50,685 nucleotides of DNA from Gammaproteobacteria bacterium (GTDB lineage: Bacteria > Pseudomonadota > Gammaproteobacteria > Xanthomonadales > Wenzhouxiangellaceae), in contig JAHJQV010000061.1 in assembly GCA_018819105.1 (NCBI GenBank), positions 1 through 50,685 of the forward strand. Direction: 5' to 3'. The notes beneath the pieces were generated by a model. The model did not search any database. It saw only the letters and a program-made list of their open reading frames with translations, and was not told where the DNA came from. Numbering within the stretch: the stretch's first letter is position 1; every line of letters begins with the position of its first letter. A program made the position numbers and the translations under genes. This document shows positions 16,320 to 25,074 of this stretch, one piece after another.

Positions 16320-16874
16320 GCTGGGCTGGCCGCACCGGGCGTGTTCCGCTGCGGATTGCCTGTCAGAGTAATGCTCCAGCTCCTGATCCCGGGTCAGGAT
16401 GCTGCTTGTGATGAGATCGCGAGCAGCAACGAGCCATCACCAAACCCTGCCAGTCCAGCTGCTGAACCTGCTCACGGCGCAAGTCTGCAAGCAGAGCTGC
16501 TTTGCTCGGGTCTGAAGCGCTGTTGGCCTGATCCGATTGCGCATCGCAGCAGCGCTGTGTCGGGCCCGGCAATCATGGCATGACATCATCGGCTGATGAT
16601 GAGGGATCTGTCCGTACTGTTGACGTCTGCCTGTGGTGCTGATGCACAGACTGTCATCAGGCTGTGGCAGACTGCGGTCGCACCATATGCGCTGCTGCTG
16701 GCGATGGCCCGCTGGCTTAGTCATCAGCGGCTCTGCGACACAGCGCTGACGCAGAGCCAGGCGAGGCGGCTGCAGGGTGGTGAATCCGCCAGATTCAGGC
16801 AGCCAGCCAGCATCGCTTCGGCTTCGGCTGGCAGCCCGCAGATCCATCTCTGAACATCTTTTAGGAGTAACAAC
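16320..16874. other. Non-coding stretch between rpmE2 and gltA
   Basis: I see no supportable gene here; the reading frames on both strands lack family resemblance and normal composition. Visible structure is limited to small palindromes. These are TCCTGATCCCGGGTCAGGA at 16381-16399, a CATCA/TGATG hairpin near 16584-16601, and a perfect 9-bp stem GGCTCTGCG/CGCAGAGCC at 16729-16758. The gltA ribosome-binding site AGGAG lies at 16863-16867. No clear sigma70 promoter is evident by eye. Confidence 0.5.
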
Positions 16875-18164
16875 GTGAGCGATAAGAAGGTCAACATCAC
16901 CGATCCTGCCAACGGCAAAACGCTTGAACTCGCCGTGCACACCGGCTCTTGTGGCGATCCGGTACTGGACATTTCCTCGCTGCACAAGGAACTGGGTTAC
17001 TTTACCTACGACCCGGGTTTCTCGGTCACAGCCAGCTGTTCCAGCGAGATCACCTTTATCGACGGTGATCAGGGCATCCTGCGCTATCGCGGCTATCCGA
17101 TCGAGCAGCTGTCAGAACATTCCAGCTACATTGAAGTGGCCTACCTGCTGCTGTACGGCGAATTGCCGTCACCGGCGGAGTTTCGCAAATTCGAACACGA
17201 CATCACCCACCACACCATGGTGCACGACAAGCTGAACACCTTTCTCAAGGGGTTTCGCTATGATTCACATCCGATGGCGATCATGGCCGGTGTGGTGGCC
17301 TCACTGGCCGGTTTCTATCACGACGATCTCGACATCAAGGATGCCGAAGAGCGCGATCTGACCGCCAAGCGACTGATTGCCAAGATGCCGACCATTGCCG
17401 CTGCGGCCTATCGCCATCACGTCGGCTGGCCGACCGCCTATCCGCGCAACAGCCTCAACTACACCGAGCGTTTCCTGGACATGATGTTTTCGGTGCCGGC
17501 GGAACCCTACAAGATCAATCCGGTGGCGGCACGGGCGCTGGATCTGCTGTTCATTCTGCATGCCGATCACGAGCAGAACGCCAGCACCTCCACCGTGCGC
17601 CTGGTGGCCAGCACCGGCGCCAATCCGTATGCCTGTGTCTCGGCCGGGATCGCCGCACTTTGGGGCCCTGCCCACGGCGGTGCCAATGAGGCGGTGCTGG
17701 ACATGCTCAACGAGATCGGCAGTGTTGAGCATGTCGGCGAATACATCGCCAAAGCCAAGGACAAGAACGATCCGTTCCGGCTCATGGGCTTTGGACACCG
17801 TGTCTACAAGAACTTCGATCCGCGTGCGCAGATCATTCGTCAGGCCTGCCATGATGTTCTGGACGATCTCGGGATCAAGGATCCGCTGCTGGATCTGGCC
17901 ATGGAGCTGGAAAAGATCGCGCTGGAAGACGATTATTTCGTCGAGAGAAAACTGTATCCGAATGTGGACTTTTATTCGGGCATCATCTACAAGGCGCTGA
18001 ACATTCCCACCAGCATGTTCACGGCGATGTTTGCCATCGCCCGCACCTCCGGTTGGGTCGCACAGTGGCTTGAGCAGAGTGCCCAGGGCGGCCGCATTGG
18101 CCGTCCGCGTCAGCTCTACACTGGCGCAGCCGAGCGCGACTACCGGGCGATCGATAAACGCTGA
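16875..18164 (+). CDS. gltA: Citrate synthase, type II
   Basis: A 429-residue citrate synthase that condenses oxaloacetate and acetyl-CoA to citrate at the entry of the TCA cycle. Active-site segments are present: [14 protein letters not shown] (substrate His), [14 protein letters not shown] (catalytic His and Arg) and [12 protein letters not shown] (catalytic Asp). The length and N-terminal beta-domain ([39 protein letters not shown]) fit the hexameric, NADH-sensitive type II enzyme of Gram-negatives. The start is GTG with AGGAG 7-8 bases upstream. It stands alone and is preceded by the long non-coding region at 16320. Confidence 0.97.
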   Translation: MSDKKVNITDPANGKTLELAVHTGSCGDPVLDISSLHKELGYFTYDPGFSVTASCSSEITFIDGDQGILRYRGYPIEQLSEHSSYIEVAYLLLYGELPSPAEFRKFEHDITHHTMVHDKLNTFLKGFRYDSHPMAIMAGVVASLAGFYHDDLDIKDAEERDLTAKRLIAKMPTIAAAAYRHHVGWPTAYPRNSLNYTERFLDMMFSVPAEPYKINPVAARALDLLFILHADHEQNASTSTVRLVASTGANPYACVSAGIAALWGPAHGGANEAVLDMLNEIGSVEHVGEYIAKAKDKNDPFRLMGFGHRVYKNFDPRAQIIRQACHDVLDDLGIKDPLLDLAMELEKIALEDDYFVERKLYPNVDFYSGIIYKALNIPTSMFTAMFAIARTSGWVAQWLEQSAQGGRIGRPRQLYTGAAERDYRAIDKR

Positions 18165-18214
18165 GAAAACTGCGACACAAGTCCTGTTTGTGCCGGGTTA
18201 ATAGGAAGGAGCCA

Positions 18215-18286
18215 ATGCCGGTCACATTCAGGCACGGTGTGCCCATTGGCCAAACCTGGACAAAATCCTGGCGTCACAGCGCGTGA
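18215..18286 (+). CDS. Possible 23-codon small ORF with strong ribosome-binding site
   Basis: ATG 18215 is preceded by AGGAAGGAG (18203-18211), one of the strongest Shine-Dalgarno-like stretches in the window, although it ends only 3 bases before the ATG. The ORF encodes 23 residues (MPVTFRHGVPIGQTW then TKSWRHSA). It overlaps a hairpin with arms GCCAATG (18211-18217) and CATTGGC (18244-18250) enclosing GGCAC/GTGCC, so the start codon could be sequestered. It may instead be only the 3' structure of the gltA transcript. There is no family recognition. Confidence 0.2.
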   Translation: MPVTFRHGVPIGQTWTKSWRHSA

Positions 18287-18338
18287 CCAAATCCACTTGT
18301 ATCGCTCAATGGCGAGCCCTGCGGACGCTTTCAGGCAA

Positions 18339-18935
18339 TCATCCGCAGCCTGATTCCAGCAACCGCTGCAGCTGATCCATGCTCACCCGTCGCTGGGGCT
18401 GGCCGTCAATCGGGCTGGGTGGTGCCTGGCGCAGATCGATGCTGTTGAATAGACACAGTTCACAGCCATGCCCACGCCACTCAATGTTCAACACCTGAAT
18501 GTTGCGGTATGCATTGAGATACCAGCGCAGCCGCCGTTCCGAGGTCGAAAAGGGCAGTTTCAGGTCGAGCAGCAGACGCACCATGTCATCGGGATTGTCA
18601 CTGAACACATGCAGCGTGATGCTGCTGTGCTGATCGGCGGTTCCCTCCAGTACCGGGCCGACTAGACGTGGGCGCAGACTGGCGAAATGCTGCATGATCT
18701 CCAGTGCCAGATGCTGCAGAGTCTGCAGCTGGCGGTCATGGTCGGCGATGAATAGCGTCTGATAGGTGCGCAATTGCTGTTCGATTTCATGGTTGCTGGG
18801 CAGGTGGCGTGTGGCAGCCATGCCCAAGCGCTCGGCGGCCTTGCGCTTGGCGGTGCCATAGTTTTTCTGGCCTTCGTGAACAATGATGCGCGCAGCTTCC
18901 ACTGCGATCGCCTGGCGTTGGTGCTTTGCCTGCAT
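18339..18935 (-). CDS. Conserved hypothetical protein (nucleotidyltransferase-like)
   Basis: A 198-residue cytoplasmic protein of a family found in many gammaproteobacteria without an established function. The N-terminus (EAARIIVHEGQKNYGTAKRKAAERLGM) and LPSNHEIEQQLRTYQTLF are characteristic. The middle has PRLVGPVLEGTADQHSSITLHVFSDNPDDM, which reads like the active-site strand region of a nucleotidyltransferase-like fold, followed by ERRLRWYLNAYRN. Homologs are sometimes mislabelled as UDP-N-acetylmuramate-alanine ligase; no Mur ligase motif is present. It starts at ATG 18935 and is divergent from the sigma-factor gene, sharing a 364-base intergenic region with it. Confidence 0.75.
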   Translation of the reverse strand: MQAKHQRQAIAVEAARIIVHEGQKNYGTAKRKAAERLGMAATRHLPSNHEIEQQLRTYQTLFIADHDRQLQTLQHLALEIMQHFASLRPRLVGPVLEGTADQHSSITLHVFSDNPDDMVRLLLDLKLPFSTSERRLRWYLNAYRNIQVLNIEWRGHGCELCLFNSIDLRQAPPSPIDGQPQRRVSMDQLQRLLESGCG

Positions 18936-19299
18936 GACGGTTGTGCTGATGTGATGATGAGTTCTGCTTCAGTGCGGCCAGCTCGCCGCCGTGAGGCGAC
19001 TGTGCATGATGCTGTGGCCCGGTGCCGCCCGGCATTTCCGTTGCTTCTTCATAGACAGTAACATTGTTGTTTCATCCGCGCCATGGTCATGGCAAAACAG
19101 CATCAGCAATGCTACCTCATCGATGGTGGTAATGACCTTGCCATGCATGAATGAGTATCATCATCATGCTGGTGTCGGCATCTCGTGACTGCGAGCATGA
19201 CTGGCGGGATACTCCACAGCGTCGATCTTCACATACATGATAGACTTGTTCACTCAATCGTTGCCATACTCGTCTTGACCAGGGAAGCAGGGACAGCAA
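18936..19299. other. Divergent intergenic region before the sigma-factor cassette
   Basis: These 364 bases must hold the promoters of the leftward hypothetical gene and the rightward sigma factor. I see no gene. TAGACT (19241-19246) and CATACT (19265-19270), 18 bases apart, are a weak sigma70-like pair 30 bases before the TTG start of the sigma gene. No GGAA(C/T)-type ECF promoter was visible, so autoregulation of the sigma gene is not evident from the sequence. Confidence 0.4.
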
Positions 19300-19893
19300 T
19301 TGCCTGAGAAGATTCATAATAATAGTGAGGCCGCTGACATCGTTGCGAGAATCGGTGCCGGTGACCCCAGCGCCGAAAAAGCATTGCTGGACAAGTACTT
19401 TCAGCCGATGCTGGCATTGCTGCGCTTTCGCTGCCATGAGCCCGCCGTGGCAGACGATCTGTGCCAGGAGACCTTCCGTATCGCCATCGAGCAGCTGCGT
19501 GAGAAGCCGATGGACAACCCGGAGGCGCTCGGTGGCTACATCCACCAGATTGCCATGAATCTGTTCATCAATGAGTTGCGTCGTTCCGACAGGCAGAAAA
19601 CCAGCCCGGATCTGGACAGCATCGAGCGCCAGGTTGGTGAACAGCTGTCGGCCTACGATCTGATCCAGCAGCAGCAGTCAAAAATTGCCGTGGAGACGCT
19701 GCTGGCCACATTGAAAACACCGCGTGACCGGCAAGTGCTGCGGCTGTTCTATCTGGCTGAGCTGGACAAAAGTGAAATCTGCGCCCGACTGAATCTGACC
19801 CCTTCGCATTTTGACCGTGTCATCTATCGGGCCAAGCAGCGCCTGCGCGAGCAGCTGGAAAAAAATCGCGAAACTGGTGAGAGAAATCTGTGA
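19300..19893 (+). CDS. ECF-type RNA polymerase sigma factor
   Basis: A 197-residue sigma factor with region 2 (LLDKYFQPMLALLRFRC..., the DDLCQETF core-binding motif, GGYIHQIAMNLFINELRR for -10 recognition) and region 4 (LKTPRDRQVLRLFYLAELDKSEICARL, with NLTPSHFDRVIYRAKQRLRE as the recognition helix). It lacks regions 1 and 3, as ECF factors do. The start is TTG 19300 with GGGA about 8 bases upstream; no ATG fits. It heads a four-gene rightward group. The next gene encodes an anti-sigma-like membrane protein 67 bases downstream, so it is probably held inactive at the membrane until a signal arrives. Confidence 0.9.
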   Translation: MPEKIHNNSEAADIVARIGAGDPSAEKALLDKYFQPMLALLRFRCHEPAVADDLCQETFRIAIEQLREKPMDNPEALGGYIHQIAMNLFINELRRSDRQKTSPDLDSIERQVGEQLSAYDLIQQQQSKIAVETLLATLKTPRDRQVLRLFYLAELDKSEICARLNLTPSHFDRVIYRAKQRLREQLEKNRETGERNL

Positions 19894-19904
19894 GTCACAT
19901 GTCA

Positions 19905-19945
19905 TTAGAGACCGTAAGCATGTGGCTCATGGACGAGCCCTCTAA
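19905..19945 (+). promoter_or_regulatory. Hairpin in the sigma/anti-sigma spacer
   Basis: GGCTC/GAGCC (19924-19928 and 19935-19939, loop ATGGAC) is extended by TTAGAG (19905-19910) pairing with CTCTAA (19940-19945) across a 13-base bulge. It ends just upstream of the AAGGA ribosome-binding site of the next gene (about 19954-19958). It could influence relative expression of the two genes. This is inference from sequence symmetry only. Confidence 0.3.
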
Positions 19946-19960
19946 CTTCAGGTAAGGATT

Positions 19961-20836
19961 ATGCAGCACTACGAAGCACAAATTGATGCGTACGTACGGG
20001 GAAAACTTTCTCCCGCTGAACAGTCTGCGCTGGAAGTGGAGATTCTGGAAAACCCGGACATGCTTATGGAGTTCGAGATGGCTGTCGCCATGCGCAAGGG
20101 TGTACAGCAGCTCGATACCCCGTTGGTTAAGGAAGTGAAGTCCAGCTATTGGTGGCAGCCATGGATAGGCAAACCAATGGTGACAGGGGTAACGATGGCC
20201 GTGGCCGTTGTTGCTTTGGTGCAGTTGGCTTCACTTTCCAGTCGCGGTGATCTGAGCAAGGACGATCAGATGCCGTCGGCGCTTTCTGCCAACGTACCGA
20301 TCCTGACCTTCTCCAGAATTCGCTCGGCTCGTGAAAACACCGATTTCTCGGTGGTCGTGGACAAGGATGCTATCCAGTCCGGGCTTGCGGTTCTGGAGCT
20401 CGAGATCGACTGGCCGCCTCAGCCTGCCTATGAGGTGACGATTGCCGCGCAGTCCCAGACCGGTAACGATCGTGTGCAGACGCCACTGGCTCGTGCGGCT
20501 CAGCAAAGTGCTGATGCCCGTATCCAGGACGTCAGGCAAGATCAACATGCATCCACTGTAGACTTCAAGCCACAAACCCTGTTGCTCAATCCCGATGCCC
20601 GCGGTTACCTGGTCATGGCGATGCCTGCCAGTCAGCTTTCTGCGGGCGATTATGTCATAAGCATCAATCCGGTGACGGGTGATCAGGCTGCTGTGCCAAC
20701 GAATCCTGAGTCGGTAGACTCGGCAATGACAATGCAGCAGTCGGTGGCAGACAACACATCCAACAACAGGGAAGTTACAGCCCAGCAGGACCAGTCACAA
20801 CAGATATACACCCTGCGCGTCAAATCCGCGAATTGA
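19961..20836 (+). CDS. Anti-sigma-factor-like single-pass membrane protein
   Basis: A 291-residue protein. Residues 1-50 are helical and charged (IDAYVRGKLSPAEQSALEVEILENP), the same layout as the N-terminal sigma-binding domain of anti-sigma factors. The His-x3-Cys-x2-Cys zinc motif is missing and there is no cysteine at all. Residues 73-92 form one membrane helix (PMVTGVTMAVAVVALVQLAS). The remaining 200 residues are probably periplasmic, with an all-beta segment (DFSVVVDKDA..., LAVLELEIDWPPQPAYEVTI, YLVMAMPASQLSAGDYVISI) that resembles a sensor or binding domain, then a Ser/Gln-rich stretch. AAGGA lies upstream of the ATG. Position after the ECF gene supports an anti-sigma role, which is inferred. 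Confidence 0.75.
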   Translation: MQHYEAQIDAYVRGKLSPAEQSALEVEILENPDMLMEFEMAVAMRKGVQQLDTPLVKEVKSSYWWQPWIGKPMVTGVTMAVAVVALVQLASLSSRGDLSKDDQMPSALSANVPILTFSRIRSARENTDFSVVVDKDAIQSGLAVLELEIDWPPQPAYEVTIAAQSQTGNDRVQTPLARAAQQSADARIQDVRQDQHASTVDFKPQTLLLNPDARGYLVMAMPASQLSAGDYVISINPVTGDQAAVPTNPESVDSAMTMQQSVADNTSNNREVTAQQDQSQQIYTLRVKSAN

Positions 20837-20883
20837 AGCTCCGTTTCAGACCATCTTCGCCAAACCATTTCGAGGATTCGACC

Positions 20884-21480
20884 ATGACGCTTACCAAGTC
20901 ACTTGCACCAAAGCAATTGAAGGTTTTTTTTTCTGCTTTTAAGTCTGCCGTTTTTGCCCTGACCGCAACGCTGATTGTCACCGGAGTGATAAGTCCCGGT
21001 GCCATCATCGCGGTATCCATGGCAAACGATGCCGTCCCTGTGCACAGTTGTGACACTGACTATACAGAAACCTGGATTGTGGGCCAGAGCTGCTTTGTCG
21101 GGCTAAGTGTCGACGTACAAACCGATGATGCCATTCATGTCAGCTGCAATGCCGACAATGAGTACAGCATTGCCTTTTTCGTCGAGCCTGCTGGGATCGA
21201 TCCTGCCACCAGCAATGCCATCCAGCATGATGTCTGTCCGGGCAATGGCTACATCACGACCAATGTTGATGGCGAAGAAGTATTGCGCTGCAATTTCTGG
21301 GAGTCAACCGACAATGTGGCCAAGCAGATCGATATCCAGTTGGAACCAGCGGCCTATGGGGAGACTGGACGCAGCATGGCGTGGAAAGTCAGCGAACTGG
21401 ACAATCCCAATGTGGTGTGTGGTGTCAGCGGTCGTCCCGGTGAAGAGGGTGATACGGCTGGCAGTGGTCACACCTCCTGA
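20884..21480 (+). CDS. Small exported Cys-containing protein of unknown function
   Basis: A 198-residue protein I do not recognise. The N-terminus is basic, then strongly hydrophobic (FALTATLIVTGVISPGAIIA), with a probable cleavage after SMA at about residue 46. The mature part has six cysteines spread through it (SCDTD, SCFVG, SCNAD, VCPGN, RCNFW, VCGVS), which suggests disulfides and a periplasmic or extracellular location. ATG 20884 is chosen because GAGGA precedes it; the in-frame TTG 20833 would overlap the upstream stop. It lies between the anti-sigma-like gene and the TPR-CHAT gene and is probably a partner or substrate in the same system (inference). Confidence 0.65.
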   Translation: MTLTKSLAPKQLKVFFSAFKSAVFALTATLIVTGVISPGAIIAVSMANDAVPVHSCDTDYTETWIVGQSCFVGLSVDVQTDDAIHVSCNADNEYSIAFFVEPAGIDPATSNAIQHDVCPGNGYITTNVDGEEVLRCNFWESTDNVAKQIDIQLEPAAYGETGRSMAWKVSELDNPNVVCGVSGRPGEEGDTAGSGHTS

Positions 21481-21509
21481 GTGAGGCCATGATCTGGTGG
21501 GGTGAAAAC

Positions 21510-24500
21510 ATGAACAACAATAAATTGATACCATCCATACCCACAGCAACGCGTGTGCATCAATGGCTGATGCTGGCACTGATCGTTACTGGCACATCCG
21601 TTGCCGCCACTGTCGAAGCCGGTGACGGCAGCAGCGTTCGGCTGAACAATCAGGTCGAGCAGAGTCTTGATCTGCGCGGTGGCGAGAGCATCGAACTCGA
21701 CATCCCGGCCCATGGCCGGTTCCTGCTGATTCAGAACGTGGGCATAGACAGCATCGCAGAGCTGCGTGACCAGAGCGACAATGTGCTGACTTCTGCGGCA
21801 AGTTGGCGCGGTATGGAAGGGCGGTATGTTCTTGATCTACGTCAGTCCCTTGATCCGGCTGGGGTTGTCATCAACACGAATCAGCATACGCGCAACGGCA
21901 ATGTGTCTCTGCGTTGGTTGGATGAGCAGTCATTGAGTGAGCAGGCAGTGCAGGCGTTGGCACTTTGGAGTCGGGCGGCCGATCTGCACCTGCAGGCATT
22001 GCATGGCGATGCCAGTCGACGGGATAGTGCCATAGTGGCATATAAAAAATCCGCTCAATCAATCCGCACAACCGAGCTGGCGAATTTCCAGGCTGATTTG
22101 CTCTATGAAATTGCCCAGGCTCAGCGCGCGGCTGGTGACCTTGAGCTAGCCCAGGCCAGCTTTATCCAGGCGCTGGCAGCCTTTCAGACACTCAAGGATA
22201 CATCAGGTATTGCCTTTACCTACAACGCTCTGGGCCGAACCGCCAGAAGCCGCGGCAATCTGGCTGAGGCCGAGCGCCTGTATCAGCGCAGCCTTGCGGA
22301 AAGACAACGACTGAGCGATCAAGACTCTCCTCACGATGCGCTGTATCAGGCCATCACGCTGAACAACATCGGCATTGTCAACCTTGAGCAGGACAAATTC
22401 GATCTGGCCAGCACTGCATTCAGCCAGGCACTGCCAATGCTTGCCGGGATTTCCGGTCAGACAGTTGATGCCGTGCTGGGCATGACGGCAGCAGAGATCG
22501 GTGAGCGAGGTGATCTGTCCGAGACAGTCAACACCATGAACAATCTCGCTGTGGTCAAGGCAGCAGTTGGGCAGGTGGGTGAGGCCGCGCTGCTATACGA
22601 ACGCACCATGCAGCTGGCGACGGAGACCAATCAGGTCAAACGCGTGGCCGATGCGCACTTCAACATCGGTCGCCTGCTGCTTGATCTGGGCCAGCTGGAT
22701 GCCTCATTGCGGCATCTTGACAGCGCCGCAGCCATCTTTGCCGATCTGCAGAACGACTTCTGGTACGGCCAGACATTGGAGTGGATTGCCAACATCTACA
22801 ATGCCGTTGGTGAGCATGCCACAGCCGAGGAGTATCTGACCCGTGCGCTGGCGCTAAGTGGAGAAAACCAGCGCCAGCGTGCCAATGTGCTGGGTCGCCT
22901 CGGGCAGGTTGATTATCAGCAGGGTGCACTGGCCAGCGCCGATGACTATTTTTCCCAGTCCTATGACAGCTTTGCTGGCAGTGGCCAGCCAGGTTCGGCT
23001 GCTGTGGTGGCCAGCAAGCATGCTCTGGTGAGCATGGCTCAGGGTGACACCGATGCCGCACTGCGCAAGCAGCGTCAGGCCATCGATGCCCTGGCAAAGC
23101 TAGGTCAGCCTCGCGAACTCGCCAGAGCCAGATACAGACTGGGCATGCTGCTGCTTGAAGCCGGCGACAGTGCGGCCGCTGAACGCGAACTGACTGCCGC
23201 ACTCGCCGGTCACCGCGCTGTTGACGATCAGCTTTTCGAACTCGATACCCTGGTTGCACTGAGCAGTGTGCGCAGTGGTCAGGCGGCACTGGATGCCATA
23301 CAGGATGCTGCCACGCTGGCGTCTTCCATCCGGCTGCACACCAGAGCGCCGCAACTTCAGACCAGTTTCATGACCAGTCGTCGCAATGCATTCGGACAGT
23401 ACATTGATCTGCTGGTGGCGGCTGACAGGATTGAGGATGCCTGGGCAGTCAGTGAGCACATCCGCGCGCGCAGTCTGCTGGATCTGATTGCAGACAAGGA
23501 CAATGTCATCAGCAGTGATGCTGCCTTGCGCGAGCGTCGCGATACCATGCTGGAGTCGCTTGCAAGCAGCCAGGACACTATGCAGTCGCGACAGTTGCGT
23601 CGGCAGATTGATCTGCTGGAAAGTCGCATGCGCGATGGCATGACCATGGACAACATGGTCGAGTTCCATCCCGACGCCACCTCATTGCAGGCAGCCCTGG
23701 CAGACGATGTATTGATGGTCAGTTATTTTCTTGGCGATGCTCACAGTCATCTGTGGCTGGTCAGTGAAGACGATATTCGCCACATTGAGCTGCCATCTGG
23801 TGCTGATATCACTGCCAATGTGCACGCCTTGAGTGACGCTCTGCGCAGTCATCGACAATCACCGTCGCGGATCGAATTCATGGCAGCCCGTCTGCGCGAG
23901 CAGATTCTGCCGCTGGATCACAGCGTGCTCAGCGACAAGGAACTGGTGGTGGTCGCCGATGGGGCGCTGCAAATGGTGCCATTTGAACTGCTGCCGCTGT
24001 CCGACAATACCTTGCTGATGGATCGCAGCACGGTCATCTATACCCCGTCAGCACGACTGTTTGCCATGCTCGATCAGCAGTTCACCATCAACCCCAGCAG
24101 CATCGCGGTGCTGGCCGATCCGATGGCTGACCGCAGCAACATGCTGGCTATGCATGATCAGCCGGGAGTCGGTGCCGGCAACTTGTTCGCGCAGCGGGCA
24201 CTGAGCCAGTCAGCGATCAATGTTGATCGTCTGCCGGGTGCACAACAAGAGGCGAGAGCGATTCAGGAAAAGGTCATGGCAGGACACTCTGCTGTGTCTC
24301 CCATCAACCGCATCAGCATGGTCATCGGCAGTGAAGCCAGTCGTGACCATGTCACCACCGGCGGTCTCCAGGGTTTTGGCATTCTGCATTTCGCCACCCA
24401 TGGGGTGGTTGATGCGGATATACCGGAATTGTCTGGGCTGGTGGTATCGGGCGACCAGCTGAATGATGAAAAGATCAGTTATCTGCGCCCCCATGACATT

Positions 24501-24923
24501 GCCCAACTGCAGCTTGATGCCGATCTGGTTGTACTCAGCGGTTGTGAAACCGGCATCGGTAAATCACTGGCTGCGGAAGGACTGATGAGTCTGACCCGGC
24601 CGTTTTTTGTCGCCGGGGCAAGACAGGTGGTATCAAGCCTGTGGAAAGTCTCTGATCAGGCCACGGCAGCACTGATGGAGCATTTCTACACCCACCTGCT
24701 CGATCATCAGCTGCCGGCAGAGAAGGCATTGCAGCGAGCCAAAGACGATATGCGTGCCGATCCGCAGTGGCAGCATCCCTATTTCTGGGCCGGGTTCGTC
24801 ATTCAGGGCGGTCGTGCCCGGCAACCGAGTGAAACCATGACTACCGAGCAGCCGCCGGTGAGCAGTGTTGCCGCACGTCAAACCCATTTAGGAGCAGTGC
24901 TGATGGGGACTTCCAGCCCCTGA
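21510..24923 (+). CDS. Exported TPR-CHAT domain protein (putative caspase-like peptidase)
   Basis: A protein of about 1137 residues. The N-terminus has a basic start and hydrophobic core (WLMLALIVTGTSVAA), read as a signal peptide, followed by a beta-rich segment (residues 45-140). An array of TPR units fills about residues 190-560 (for example YNALGRTARSRGNLAEAERLYQ). The C-terminal 350 residues form a CHAT domain, the caspase-like clan CD peptidase fold. The predicted catalytic dyad is intact: His964 in LHFATHG and Cys1012 in VVLSGCETG, followed by the typical GLMSLTRPFFVAGARQVVSSLWKV. ATG 21510 has TGGGGTGA upstream; ATG 21489 is an in-frame alternative with a poorly spaced site. It ends the sigma/anti-sigma cassette. 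Proteolysis is predicted, not shown. Confidence 0.88.
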   Translation: MNNNKLIPSIPTATRVHQWLMLALIVTGTSVAATVEAGDGSSVRLNNQVEQSLDLRGGESIELDIPAHGRFLLIQNVGIDSIAELRDQSDNVLTSAASWRGMEGRYVLDLRQSLDPAGVVINTNQHTRNGNVSLRWLDEQSLSEQAVQALALWSRAADLHLQALHGDASRRDSAIVAYKKSAQSIRTTELANFQADLLYEIAQAQRAAGDLELAQASFIQALAAFQTLKDTSGIAFTYNALGRTARSRGNLAEAERLYQRSLAERQRLSDQDSPHDALYQAITLNNIGIVNLEQDKFDLASTAFSQALPMLAGISGQTVDAVLGMTAAEIGERGDLSETVNTMNNLAVVKAAVGQVGEAALLYERTMQLATETNQVKRVADAHFNIGRLLLDLGQLDASLRHLDSAAAIFADLQNDFWYGQTLEWIANIYNAVGEHATAEEYLTRALALSGENQRQRANVLGRLGQVDYQQGALASADDYFSQSYDSFAGSGQPGSAAVVASKHALVSMAQGDTDAALRKQRQAIDALAKLGQPRELARARYRLGMLLLEAGDSAAAERELTAALAGHRAVDDQLFELDTLVALSSVRSGQAALDAIQDAATLASSIRLHTRAPQLQTSFMTSRRNAFGQYIDLLVAADRIEDAWAVSEHIRARSLLDLIADKDNVISSDAALRERRDTMLESLASSQDTMQSRQLRRQIDLLESRMRDGMTMDNMVEFHPDATSLQAALADDVLMVSYFLGDAHSHLWLVSEDDIRHIELPSGADITANVHALSDALRSHRQSPSRIEFMAARLREQILPLDHSVLSDKELVVVADGALQMVPFELLPLSDNTLLMDRSTVIYTPSARLFAMLDQQFTINPSSIAVLADPMADRSNMLAMHDQPGVGAGNLFAQRALSQSAINVDRLPGAQQEARAIQEKVMAGHSAVSPINRISMVIGSEASRDHVTTGGLQGFGILHFATHGVVDADIPELSGLVVSGDQLNDEKISYLRPHDIAQLQLDADLVVLSGCETGIGKSLAAEGLMSLTRPFFVAGARQVVSSLWKVSDQATAALMEHFYTHLLDHQLPAEKALQRAKDDMRADPQWQHPYFWAGFVIQGGRARQPSETMTTEQPPVSSVAARQTHLGAVLMGTSSP

Positions 24924-24986
24924 TGCGAATTGGTGGTCTGTCGTTGCATTGACAGCTGCCTGACAACAATCTGGAAAGTGGCACTG

Positions 24987-25013
24987 ACCCGTCCGCGAGG
25001 ACGGGTTTTTTTT
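24987..25013 (+). terminator. Rho-independent terminator after the CHAT gene
   Basis: ACCCGTCC/GGACGGGT with a GCGA tetraloop and a run of nine Ts (two of them in the stem). It closes the sigma-factor cassette 63 bases after the CHAT stop codon. Confidence 0.92.
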
Positions 25014-25074
25014 GGCTGCGAAAATGTCCTCGCATCGGCTATGATGGATCTTTATCCAGACCGTGAGCCGATCC

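Noticed and set aside
16437-16985. 182-codon minus-strand ORF upstream of and into gltA
   Set aside because: It overlaps the start of citrate synthase, has no ribosome-binding site and no family resemblance. The region is described as non-coding.
19894-19960. Possible small RNA or separate gene between sigma and anti-sigma
   Set aside because: Only a hairpin is visible. There is no independent promoter or terminator, so it is recorded as a regulatory structure of low confidence.
21489-21509. Upstream ATG for the CHAT gene at 21489
   Set aside because: In frame but with a badly spaced ribosome-binding site. ATG 21510 follows TGGGGTGA at good spacing and begins the signal peptide; the earlier start is kept only as an alternative.
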